A DNA stretch of 64,000 bases, taken from Dendrophyllia cribrosa (Eukaryota; Cnidaria; Anthozoa; Scleractinia; Dendrophylliidae). The position numbers were made by a program, and so were the translations under genes. The stretch spans positions 9,542,791 through 9,606,790 of the forward strand of contig JAJLRJ010000009.1 in NCBI GenBank assembly GCA_024195265.1, given 5' to 3'. The first letter of the stretch is position 1, and every line of letters starts with the position of its first letter. Below, one piece after another: positions 1 to 11,160 of the stretch. The notes below the pieces were generated by a model that saw only the letters and a program-made list of their open reading frames with translations, was not told the DNA's origin and did no database searches.

Positions 1-258
1 ATTTGAGAGCCGGAAAGACAAAATTTAGCAATGGCGCACGGCACCAAAGTGCAAATAATGTATAAGGTTGCCTAAAGAGTAATGCATTATCATAGGGACT
101 ACATTACCAATTTTTAACGTCATATGAAAAGCCAAAAGGTGTATTTGCGTCAATGGAAACCCAAAAATAATGGCCCAGTTTTGTTTAAAACGTGGAGGCG
201 CGGTAGCATGTGGTTAGCATGTTGGACTTTCGACCTGAAGGTCGGTGGTTCAAGCCTG

Positions 259-1031
259 TTTTTTTTTTTACGCGATGACAACACCACGAGTGCTATTTTC
301 AACAAGCCGCCGCTAAAAGCTTTCCGACGCGCAAAGAATCTAAAAGATTTGCTAGTCCATAGCAGTTTGCCGTCAGATCTCCAACGTCAGGCGGGTACGT
401 TTCCATGCAACCGACGTGACTGCCGTACCTGTCCTTTTATCAATTCCAGTGACAGTATTAGAACTACAAATGGACACATCAAGATCTCGGGACATTATAC
501 GTGCATCACAAGCCAATTGGTCTACTGCATTTCATGCCGTAAATGCCCTGCAATTGTCTACATTGGCGAGACGGGCCGTCGTCTTGGAGACCGCTTCCGT
601 GAACACCGATTGGATGTGATCAAAAAGAAAGTTGCGCTGCCAGTGCCTGAACATTTTACGAGACCAAACCACAACTTCAGCGACATGATGGTAGCGATGA
701 TTAAAACGAATCTAGGTGACCAGTTCATTGAAGACGCGAAGAAATGCGGTTCATTTTCAATTACAAGACTTTGGCGCCGAGTGGTTTGAACCAAGACTTT
801 GGCTTTTCATAATTAACTCGTATGCTAGCCTTGCGCGCGCTTTTCTTCGGCGCGCGTGAATTTGAATTTTTTGAATTTTCGCACGCGTTAGCAACGAACA
901 CATTTTTACTACTGATGAAGGCAGCATTGCCGAAACGTCTAGTTTCATTTTTAACACTTTTTACAGCGTTAAACTTAACACTTTTTCACGTGACTACAAT
1001 TAACGCTGCACAGGATACATATTTATTTATC
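259..1031 (+). mobile_element. 5'-truncated Penelope-like element with GIY-YIG endonuclease
   Basis: The open frame ending at 789 encodes a GIY-YIG nuclease: FPCNRRDCRTCPF (Cys motif), HYTCITSQLVYCISCRKCP, then VYIGETGRRLGDRFREHRLD and a QFIEDAKK end. Known: this Cys-containing GIY-YIG is the C-terminal endonuclease of Penelope-like retroelements. The ATG-initiated frame starts at 124, but bases before 259 belong to the SINE and the older element, so its first 45 codons are accidental. The insertion is bounded by a 12-bp target duplication GGTTCAAGCCTG (247-258 and 1032-1043). The reverse transcriptase is missing. Confidence 0.85.
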
Positions 1032-1152
1032 GGTTCAAGCCTGGTCTCTGCCGTCGTGTTGTTTCCTTAGACAAGAAACTTTGATCCACATTGTCTCTTT
1101 TCACCCAGGTGTATAAATGGGTACCGGCGACATTGCTGGGCGGTATTCTTGC

Positions 1153-1977
1153 GATGGACCAGCATCCCATCCAGGGGGGAGTAGTAACACTCTCAGTTGC
1201 TTCATAGTATATAAACCAGGTCACCCTGTGATGGACCAGCATCCCATCCAGGGGGAGTAGTAATACTCTCAGTTGCGTCATAGTATATAAACCAGATCAC
1301 CCTGTGATGGACTAGCATCCCATCCAAGGGGGGAGTAGTAACACTCTCAGTTGCTCCATAGTATATAAACCAGGTCACCCTGTGATGGACTAGCATCCCA
1401 TCCAGGGGGGAGTAGTAATACTCTCAGTCACTTCATAGTATATAAACCAGGTCACCCTGTGATGGACTAGCATCCCATCCAGGGGGGAGTAGTAATACTC
1501 TCAGTCACTTCATAGTATATAAACCAGGTCACCCTGTGATGGACTAGCATCCCATCCAGGGGGGAGTAGTAATACTCTCAGTCACTTCATGGTATATAAA
1601 CCAGGTCATCCTGTGATGGACTAGCATCCCATCCAGGGGGGAGTAGTAATACTCTCAGTCGCTTCATCGTATATAAACCAGGTCACCCTGTGATGGACTA
1701 GCATCCCATCCAGGGGGGAGTAGTAATACTCTCAGTCGCTTCATAGTATATAAACCAGGTCACCCTGTGATGGACTAGCATCCCATCCAGGGGAGAGTAG
1801 TAATACTCTCAGTCACTTCATAGTATATAAACCAGGTCACCCTGTGATGGACTAGCATCCCATCCAGGGGGAGTAGTAATACTCTCAGTCACTTCATAGT
1901 ATATAAACCAGGTCACCCTGTGATGGACTAGCATCCCATCCAGGGGGGAGTAGTAATACTCTCAGTCGCTTCATGCT
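1153..1977 (+). repeat. Minisatellite, 11 copies of a 77-bp unit
   Basis: GATGGACTAGCATCCCATCC recurs at 1153, 1230, 1306, 1384, 1461, 1538, 1615, 1692, 1769, 1846 and 1922, a spacing of 76-78 bp. The unit also contains AGTAGTAATACTCTCAGTC and TATATAAACCAGGTCACCCTG. It is an amplified internal block of the SINE: single-copy SINE body precedes it and SINE 3' sequence follows. Confidence 0.95.
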
Positions 1978-2745
1978 ACAGAAATCAGGTTAAGCTCCGG
2001 CAGTTGTCAGCCATTAAGCTTGTGAAGACTTACCCCTTTGTTAAAAACTATTTTTACAAGTGCACTGAAACTTACGGCCTGCCTCGCCCCCAGTTTCGCG
2101 AGGCCACTATCCGTTCGCTAATGTTTTTTTCGTTTCTCGCTCGACGGACTAAGCTGAGAAAGAGAGACTGCTCGTAGTCTCAGGTATCTTTGACTACAGA
2201 TGGCCAAGCTGGAAATGGATTGCAACTTGAATAAATTGGGCCAATTTTTTTCAATTTCCTTCCATGTGTTTTGGAAATTGTGCTAAAAACTGACTATGGT
2301 TTATAAATATAATTGATTTTTTTTTCTCGCTGTTCTGAGAGTATTTCATGTTTAAAATACAGAAGATGCTCAGGTTTAATTCTAGCACAGTCTCTGCCGA
2401 AAATATAAAAACCGCCACGAAATCGCCCCCTTAAATATCCAGCGTCGAGTTATAACTAACGGAAAGGGTCATCAGGAGGAGTGTATTATTGATAGTTTGA
2501 AACATTCCGCTTCTTTGAACCCATTCACGATTACTTTTAGTCGTACTTCACTCATCGAATAACGCGAAAATGAAAGTTACTTTTAAAAAATATGAGGGTA
2601 AATTTGGACGATGTTTGCGAGTTTTAAAAGGCGTTAGGCTAGATAGCAAGTTTATTTTCATAGTACACGATGGAATTAACATCAAACACATTTGGTGCTA
2701 TTGCTCATTGTTAGTACCACCCGCATTTTGTAAAACCCACATATA

Positions 2746-3027
2746 GAGCGCTTTTCGTTTGAGTGTCGTAAAACCAAAACCAAAGTAATTACTCTGACCA
2801 ATCACAGCAGTCGTAAACAATCCAATGAACCAATCAGAGCTCGAAACAATTACATTTCGGCGGCGCCAAGCGCGGGAAAACGCGTGCGAGCAAGTCACGA
2901 TTGGTTTTGGTTTTACTTCTGATTGGTCGAGAAAGTGGCGCGAGATTTTTTAGCCAATCACAAAGCGTAGCAATGCAAAACCAAAGCAATTGTGTAATTA
3001 CTTTCGACACTCAATTGAAAACTACTC
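2746..3027. mobile_element. Short inverted-repeat element, family 2, copy 1
   Basis: Terminal inverted repeats on GAGC..TTTTC..TTGAGTGTCG, flanked by TA on both sides. About 80-90% like the oppositely oriented copy at 55488-55745. Contains repeated CCAATCA/TGATTGG boxes. TA target and short length suggest a Tc1/mariner-type non-autonomous element. Confidence 0.8.
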
Positions 3028-3188
3028 TAACATGCAGCAATCCGTTTCACAGCAGTACTGACCAAACGTGGTCTTTGGACGATACTGAACACTGCAAAAC
3101 ACCAGTTACACAGTATATTAAGCCATTGGTATGGTGTTTAAAAAGCATTTGAATGATGAAAAAGTAAGCAACAAAACAGGGCTGCTAC

Positions 3189-3242
3189 CTTCAACAACTC
3201 CATTGTCCAGGGCTTTCCTCATTTCGCCAACAGAATTATAAA
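3189..3242 (-). CDS. Receptor exon 6: S2 continued
   Basis: 54 nt, acceptor CTTTTTTCAG, entry and exit both phase 1. It reads LYNSVGEMRKALDNGVVEG, typical of the S2 segment before the conserved aspartate-containing strand. The downstream exon is not identified; a short inverted-repeat element occupies 2746-3027. Confidence 0.75.
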
Positions 3243-6200
3243 CTGAAAAAAGCAAACAATAAATAAGCAAACAAATAAATAACAGCTGAAAGGTCTAAGA
3301 CATGAAAAAATTGTAACCAATGTTACTTCTTGTTTCAGGCTGTTACTGGAATAAAAATGAACGGGGAAAATAGACACGTTTATAAGAAAACGCAAAAGTC
3401 CTCTTATCTCTTTCTGTTGGTAACTTCAGTCGTCACTTTTCTTTCATTTTCTACAGTCGGAAAGCCTAGAGGAATAAAGCGGCTACGAAGGGTCTTGAAA
3501 TAACACATTGTGCACAAAACTGAAACCAGCAGGAAAAGTTCGCCATATATGAAAATATAAGGAAAACGAGCTGAGAAAAAAGTACTTGTCAGTCGATACT
3601 GAATAAAGAGTGGAGGTGACGGTGAGACCGGCTTTGCGCCTCTGAGTCATCCCGCGGCCTCACTAATGGATTTCAGAAATTAATCTCTGAAACACAGAGT
3701 AAGTAAAGAGTCACTTACGTTTCAAATCGGCTTGTTGCTGCATTGCTACTGCTGTTTCTATCGAACGCTTGAGAATGCCGACCTGAAAAGGTATAAACGA
3801 CAAGCGTGTATAAAGGAAAATGAGAGTTATGCGCAAAGAAACTTAACGAAAAACCCGCATTTATGTATACCAGGAGAAAATGAAAGGATCCTGTGAGCCA
3901 ACTCATGAATACGAAACGTCTGGACCATCCCCTCTTCTGGACGTTTCCTTCACCGACTCTTCACCTCCCCCCTCTGCGTCCATCTCCCCACCCTCCCCTC
4001 CCTCCAACGCCATCTTCATGAGTAAGGCAGGTGACATTACTTATCGCGGGCTCAATGTTAACAGTCGATCGAGTGATCGAGTGAAATTTTGTCCCGACTG
4101 CTGAAACTTGTTCAACGCTTCGCGTATTCACGAGTTAATGATGATCCAGAGCAGTCTATTCACAGGTACCTTTTGTGTCCATCAATGCAAACACGCAGTA
4201 CGCAGCTCTTACAAGGTCTTCTCTGATTTGCTGAGAAAACAATACAACAAACAACACAACAATGGACCCTAGCCCTGAAAACAATAGAGCTGCGTGATAT
4301 ACAGGTCCAATGAAATTAGAGGTTGTTGAGAGCTGTGTGGTATCTGGCCCTAGCCCTGAAAACAATAGAGCTGCGTGATACCCAGGTCTAATGAAATTAG
4401 AGGCTGTGAAGAGCTGGAGGTATCTGACCCTAGCCCTGAAAACAATAGAGCTGCGTGATACCCAGGTCCAATGAAATTAGAGGTTGTTAAGAGCTGCGTG
4501 TTATCTGACCCTAGCCCTGAAAACAATAGAGCTGCGAGATATCCAGGTCCAATGAAATTAGAGGTTGTTAAGAGCTGCGTGTTATCTGGCATACACTGAG
4601 CTGTCCCAAGGAAAAACATGAATTAACTGTGTAATACAAAATGAAGCTTTTTAAACAAACGGTGGGAGGAGCTGTGTTTTTATATGACTTAATGTTAGCA
4701 GGAGCATATTATTTGTGATATGCTTCTGATGTAGCAGATATGGAGAGCCATAACAATCAAATAATTCCTACTTTAGAGCCTGCTAGACTCTTCTTGGTGT
4801 CGAGGCTGATAGTCGTCAGTGACGTAGTTAAAGTAGCAGTGAATATTGAGCATATGCAGATTCCAATTAGAATCCAGGCCACTGCAAAGGTTCGTCCCAG
4901 GACGGACTTGGGAGCTCGATCACCGTATCTATGTGTTATCACAAGGACAGAAAAAAGGTTAGAAGGTTTGACTTACAACCGAGGCAAACAGGTGACTAGG
5001 AAAAGCAAATGACAGAGGCGCTACAGAGTAAATGATGTTATCATTCGATGCATGTTTTCTTTCTTTTCATTGGCCGAGAGCCCACCACGTGACCTGCGAA
5101 TGACTGCCTACAAATAATTCTGCTCATCGCACAACGGTGCAAAGTTGTTTTGCTGCGAATAATTGTTCTGCTCCCGTTCTCTACAATGTCAGCCCAATTT
5201 CTGTTGTTTTAGCGTTATGAATAAATATTAAATTGAAAATCAAACTCGGTGATCGAATGATAAAAAAAATTTATTGAAATCGGCTATCGCAAAATATCGT
5301 GATTTATCAGTGGCGAGCAGATCAATTATAATAATTGATCTGCTCGCAACTGACAAATCACGATACTTTGCTCAACCTCGTCCAATTATTGATAATTATG
5401 CAATAAGTTGTTGTGCCTCTTAACATTTAACATGGTTGTCACGGACACACGCAAAGTAACACTAACATATTACCCCACTGTTGTCATGGAGACAAACGCC
5501 CACCAGAATCCTTCCCATGAGCCTCTGAAAAAGTGCCGAGGGAATTCTTTCTCGTTAAACCAAGTATCCTGAAATACAATTCAAAACAACAATAACCTAA
5601 GACTGCTTTGAACTGACATTGTAAATGCCTTGAAATGCAAACACCAACCTTTTTATGATAAAAAAAAATGAAACAAACTAAACGACAGACTGACCCATGG
5701 CAAAAAAACGAGGATTGTCCAATATACACGCATTGTAACGATCCGTGTAAGCTATGTTTTGGTCCATAAAAATTGTACGGACCGTAAACCTTGCAGTCTG
5801 TCCGTGACGATCCGTAAAATGTATGTCATTAGTGGGCCTGAACAGCAGAGTGGTCACATACGGTTTGTCGATCCGTACGGACCGTAAACCTTGCGATCGG
5901 TCGGCGGTGACGATCCATAAACTGCGAGGCATACACACATTATCTGTTCTGTTGTGATAATGAGATGCACGCTCCTTATAACTCAAGCATACGGGCCGTA
6001 AGGGCCGTAAGCAAGGTTGACGATCCGTACGGAACGTACGGACCGGCAACCGCAACTGACGGTCCGTAACAGTGCGACAGTATTGGACATGGGGATGTTT
6101 CCACTCTTTGAGCATGAGACAAGGTCGACTAGCCATTAAATCAGAACCACGGAAAAGAACAAATTAAAATCCTAGCATCAAGGCTTCATACCCCTATTCT

Positions 6201-9200
6201 TATGACTGAAGATGCCGGCATTAATAACGAAGATTGGAGAAGCTAAGAACAAGTTTCTAACTTGCCAATAACTATTTACTTATTGAAAAAGACAATAAAT
6301 CAACTTGCTTATTTTAGAAACATTTAACTTTGACTTATTATACCATTATTGTACAATACACAGCCGATATACGAGTTACGTTTCGACACCCTCATCCCAC
6401 CAACCTCGTGCCCAGGGCTCTCTCCGCTTTCAAAATGGCGGAGCGGGATCGTACGTCGGACACCTCATTGAGACTTATATAACGTAATGTCGACACTTAG
6501 TGTAAAAAGGAGAATCTAAAATCCCCATTCAGGATTGAACCTGTGACCTCAGCTAGGCTTACTGGCGTACATAGGCTACCGTACCATTGTACCACCTACA
6601 ATTACAGACAAAAGTAGTTAGGAAGGTTGTGAAAATGAATAGCATCAGTGGGGAATTACATCAATGTTCTCCTTATATAAAATAGAAATAATTAGTTAAA
6701 TTTCTAAGTCCCCCCCCCCCCCCCCTACCCCCCTATCCAATGTTGGGATCTCAGCGAACAATTACGCACCAAACATGTCCCGTTATACACAACAATGTAA
6801 CAGGGGGAGGGGAGAGAAAGAGAATAATAGTGAAAACTATTAATCTTCCCAACACTTTATCTTTATCCCAACACTTTATCTATGATTGAAGCTTCTCGGG
6901 TGGCTTAGTCCTAAATTTAACTGTATAAACTGCTAACCCTAACCTCAACTGAAAGCTAACCAGTTACTCCGTTGTATAAGTCTCAATAAGGTGTCCGGCG
7001 TCCTTCTGGACGGAATTATTTAGGTTTGACCGGGGTCGTAGCTGTCCAAACGATGTCTGTGATTGGCGAACCATACAATTGATATATCACTTGAACAAGG
7101 CCCCTATCCCTAATTAGGCCTATCCCGATTGTGCTCGGCAACTTTTGAGCAACTTTTGGCGTTTGGAGCAACTTTTTGCGGTTTTAGCAACCTCGAGCAA
7201 GTCTTGCCTTTCAGAGCAATTTTCAAGAAAAATGTAGGTTTAGAGCACATATTAAGCACGAAAAAGTCAACAATTTCGTGGAAAACCTCAATTCATGCGA
7301 ATTTCTTGAAGGTTTATCAACCTTTTGAACACATAACCTGTCACTTGACAACGTTTCGCAGGCCTATTGTGATCCTCATCTAATATTATAACGGATAATC
7401 GGCTAAAATGACGCACAAACAAGGCCGTCTTTGTTTCTTTACTTTTCATGAACGAAAATGGATGGTGAGAAGCCGCCTTTATTGTTTACTTTTCTCATGA
7501 CATTGATATCAGTTTTGTGTAGTCCAGTTATAGTGTGTTACAGCTAAATTCCGAACAATATGTTAATCAACTGGGTTTTAGGTCCGTGGGTCATTCGTCC
7601 ATGCAATTTTTTATTTAAATTAAAAATTGAAAATCGATGTCCGTTTTGGATTTTCTAAAATGTTTATTGGAAAATTGTTTTATCTAATACAATTTGTCCA
7701 TTTTTATGCGATGAAATGAATCGAAAAGGGTACATCGTTAACATTACTTCAACTCGCCTTTGCAAACATAAATTGAAAATTGGTTATCAATTTTCAATTT
7801 TTGTTTCCATTTTAAAATAGGTTGAGATTGAGCAAAGTAAAAAATTGAAAATTGATTTCAATTTTCAATTTTTGTTTTCAATTGAAAATTGGCAATCGAT
7901 TGAGCGAATTAGGGAAAAAGTTGACGCAGTGAGGGTGGCTGCGGAGCTAAGAGGAAAAACGTACTGTAGGATAGGCTTAGGACTAGGCTGGGAGGGGAAA
8001 ATAACCCCACTCCTTTTGGACTAAGGGCACAACCTCGTTCCCAGGGTGAAAAAGCAATTAAGACCTCTGGGAGACTCGCACAAAGGGTGGAGGGAGGGGG
8101 GGGGGGGGGGGGGGGGGGGGTGTGCTTAATAAATACTTACAAGTCGCCTATTAACGTTGTGAGATCAAGAATGGAAGGCGATGTGAAAAAGTACTGTTCA
8201 TATTGAAACCGAAATCCATTCCTACTAAGACACCCCCCTCCCCGCCCCGCTTATTCATATATTTATCCCCAGGGGTAGGGAAGGTTAAAAGAGGGAGGTT
8301 GCTGTATTTTCCTGATAAGTAAATATATAGAAGAAGTTATGGGTGTTGCATGGTGGCCCGTGCTGGTGTACTAAAACAACAGAATTTTGCACAGGTTTTG
8401 CAGTAACAAAATTGAACTAGAGACTGGATATTCCAAGGGGAGGAAAATGAAATTTTTCAGGAAGTTTATAAGCTATATCGTATATTGGAGACTGGACAAA
8501 GCAAAGATTAATTATAAAAATAACAGAGAGAAACGTTTTAAACAAAGATGGAGGAAGCAGAAAATGGAAATATAAAGGATGATAACGACGTAGTAGACTA
8601 GAGTTATTCAAAATATACCGTACGTAAGCTTAACCAAGCAACGATGTCCTTCGAACACTGTTCAAGCTCGTTATTTGACAAACAGTTTTGTCAATGTCTC
8701 CCAATCTATTACAAAACTTTCTTAGTGACCTCGAACTACATTGTAAGGCCTCTCTTATCAGGAAATGCTTCTTTTAGTAATGAGCTAACCTCGGAGTGCG
8801 TTTTGCCTTGAGTTAATACAAGATCCTTTATATATTCAACACTAAAGTCGTCCATGTTTGTGATGTTTACTCTTTCACATGAATTTCCCGCTTCTTTCTT
8901 AATTCAGTCCTAGACTCTTCCATCTTCACTTTCAAGATGGCGGCATCTTGAAAGCGGAGATGGCGCTGGGGACGAGGTTGACGGTTGACTCATGACGCAG
9001 TGGGTAGGGGATGGGATACCCGGATTTACGTACTTTGATCCAAACATCACCCTCCCCCACTGGAGTGCTTTTGTCACCTCAAGTGCAAACGATTTTCAAT
9101 TTTAAGCTTAAAAACAAAAATTGAAAATTGATCGCAATTTTCAATTTTTTGGACTTTCGTCGAAAACGGAATAATCAGTGATGTCATAAAACTTTAACAT

Positions 9201-11127
9201 TGGTTTCAACTGTTAGTGAAAGAATGATGTCGGTTGTTTAATTTTCTCTAAATTGTCGACGGTAAAAATGAAAAATGCATGCCCTACTTTAATTTTTTTT
9301 TAAAGGAAAGAAGTAAAATGATTTTGATATTGCTTTTTTTCTATTTCTTCTGATAAAAAAAAAGAAAATCCAAAACGGACATCGATTTTCAATTTTTCAT
9401 TTAAATAAAAAATTGAATGGACGAATGACCCACGGACCGTTTTATTTCCGTTACCACGTATCTATCACGTTGTTGTAAACAGGTTTAATTGGACCAACAA
9501 AACTCCCTAACTTACAGATAATATTCTCTGATTGAAAATCAGTTCGCTCTTACGGTTTTCTCTCGTGTAATAAAAAAAAGCTGTTTTCTATTGTCTCTCT
9601 TAATGCAAACAGTAATCAGCGACACACCTCGAAAAATGTCAATCTTAATAACACGTTTTCTTATTTCGTAATGCACATTGTACAAATCATAGAAGCTGTC
9701 ATGCTTCAACATAACAATGCAAAGAGGGTGTAACATTTTGATTTCTTATATGGTTTACGACTCTGAGAATGCAATCAGTAGAGCTAGTTTCGTTCAAGTT
9801 CCCTCATATCGTTTGGCAAGACCTCAAATGAACCATGTGTTTTGTTCCGTTAGACTTTTTCTTAAATTTCGCCCATATTTGCGAGCAATTCTTTATAGCT
9901 AAATTTCAAGCTATTTTTCATGACCGATGTTAGCAATTATTGTGAAGAACGAAAAATAAAGTTTTTAATTAACGTTTATATAAAAATGTCAGGAAATTTA
10001 GGCAGCAACTTTTGAAATTTTGGTAGCAACTTTTTGGATTTTTGGCAATTTTTTAGCAACTTTTTGGCATTCCAGTGAGCAACTTTCCAGCATTTTACGT
10101 GCACAATCGGGACAGGTCTATCCCTAATCCCTATCTCAGCGGGACAAATCTATTGTTTTCTTAGCGAATCACAGACATCGTTTGGACAAGTGCAGGACTA
10201 CTCAAACGGCGGTCCGGACGAAGAAACCGCTGGACAAGGCTGCCGAAATGTTCCAAACATCCTGAAGCATTTTGCTGTGTAAAACATAATGAAATGACTT
10301 CGTGTCGTTTGAACAACGATTTCAGATTGCCAAAAAGAAAAAAAACACTTCGGTTATCGCAGAATTAATATGCCACTTACTAAAAGCCACATAAATACAC
10401 CCGCCAAAATTGAAAGCAGGATGGTTAATATCAAGACCGGCCAAGCTTCGAACACGGACATTAGCAGCTTCTTTGGGAAGCTTTCCCGCTTGCCTCTGGG
10501 GACCACAAAGGCAGTACTGGAAGGAGGTATAAGGCTGATCAAGTTATAATCCAGACTTGCTGCGTCTTGCTTATCCACGATGACTGGATAGATCACGTGA
10601 GAGTCATGTGCCAATTGGAGAAGCTGCTCGGGATCTTTCTCCGGGGGGTGATGCGTCACTTCCCAGCAGCTTGGGGTGTGGTTACCACAGCATTTGGTTA
10701 ACATCAGATTCAGTACAGCTGTAAAAAAAAATCAACGTAGTCATGTTGGTTAGCTGTTAAACGTTCTTAGCGATTACAAGCCGAGTGTCTAAGTGATAGC
10801 TGAGAATTGGTCAGTTTACTGTTAACTGTTAGCTAGGATCTTAGAAGCATCCCACGCAGCCATTGGTTGGATCGTCACGCAACGCGTGGGGGTTGCGTGA
10901 CTATCCAAATAACGTATACTTTAACTAACAGATAAGATTTTAGGCTCTTCAAGTTCAGCAAACTTGGAAATCGAACAAAATGAGAAAATGGAATTTTTTC
11001 TTTTCTCACAATTGCTAAAACGTTATGTAAGTCTACAGTATGTTTCATTTATCAGAGCCCATGCCCGCGCCCAGGGACTGTGTTAGCAGAAGTCCAAGAA
11101 ACTTCACGTCCCCCTCCCGCTTATTTC

Positions 11128-11160
<33 letters not shown>

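Larger units (their letters stand above)
192..2036 (+). mobile_element. tRNA-derived SINE with expanded internal array
   Basis: The head, 195-258, has an A-box-like TGGTTAGCATG and a B box GGTTCAAGCC. The body resumes at 1032 with GGTTCAAGCCTGGTCTCTGC and continues through CACCCAGGTGTATAAATGGG to a 3' end near 2030. Flanked by an imperfect 12-bp direct repeat (TTTGTTTAAAAC at 180-191, TTTGTTAAAAAC at 2037-2048), fitting a target duplication. The body is split by a Penelope fragment and carries the 77-bp array. Confidence 0.7.
92..2440. mobile_element. Short inverted-repeat element, split by nested insertions
   Basis: Its two halves, 92-191 and 2037-2440, together match the uninterrupted copy at 25928-26319 (shared AAAGCCAAAA, CAATGGAAACC, GGAAATGGATTGCAACTTGA). 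The SINE at 192-2036 interrupts it. The termini are degraded versions of AAGGGACACTGTCACC. Confidence 0.65.
7115..10118. mobile_element. Middle element of the nested stack
   Basis: Inverted termini containing CCCGATTGTGC, flanked by the direct repeat TATCCCTAAT at 7105-7114 and 10119-10128. The subterminal parts (7140-7230 and 10005-10090) are rich in inverted AGCAACTTTT words. It is split by the inner element. Confidence 0.7.
7043..10187. mobile_element. Outermost element of a nested stack in the receptor intron
   Basis: GTCCAAACGATGTCTGTGAT at 7043 and its inverse ending at 10187. Everything between 7105 and 10128 is a later insertion, so the original element was about 0.12 kb of foldback sequence. 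Confidence 0.65.

Noticed and set aside
124..258. First 45 codons of the GIY-YIG frame as a real protein start
   Set aside because: These bases belong to the SINE head and an older element; the Penelope insertion begins at 259.
1153..1977. CRISPR-like array
   Set aside because: Units are contiguous 77-bp tandem repeats with no unique spacers, inside a SINE in a eukaryotic sequence.
6536..6602. Functional tRNA gene (minus strand)
   Set aside because: A and B boxes are present but acceptor and anticodon stems do not pair well, and it is repeated inside an inverted-repeat element.
8387..8575. Transposase ORF in the inner nested element
   Set aside because: Only 62 codons, very basic, no catalytic motif.
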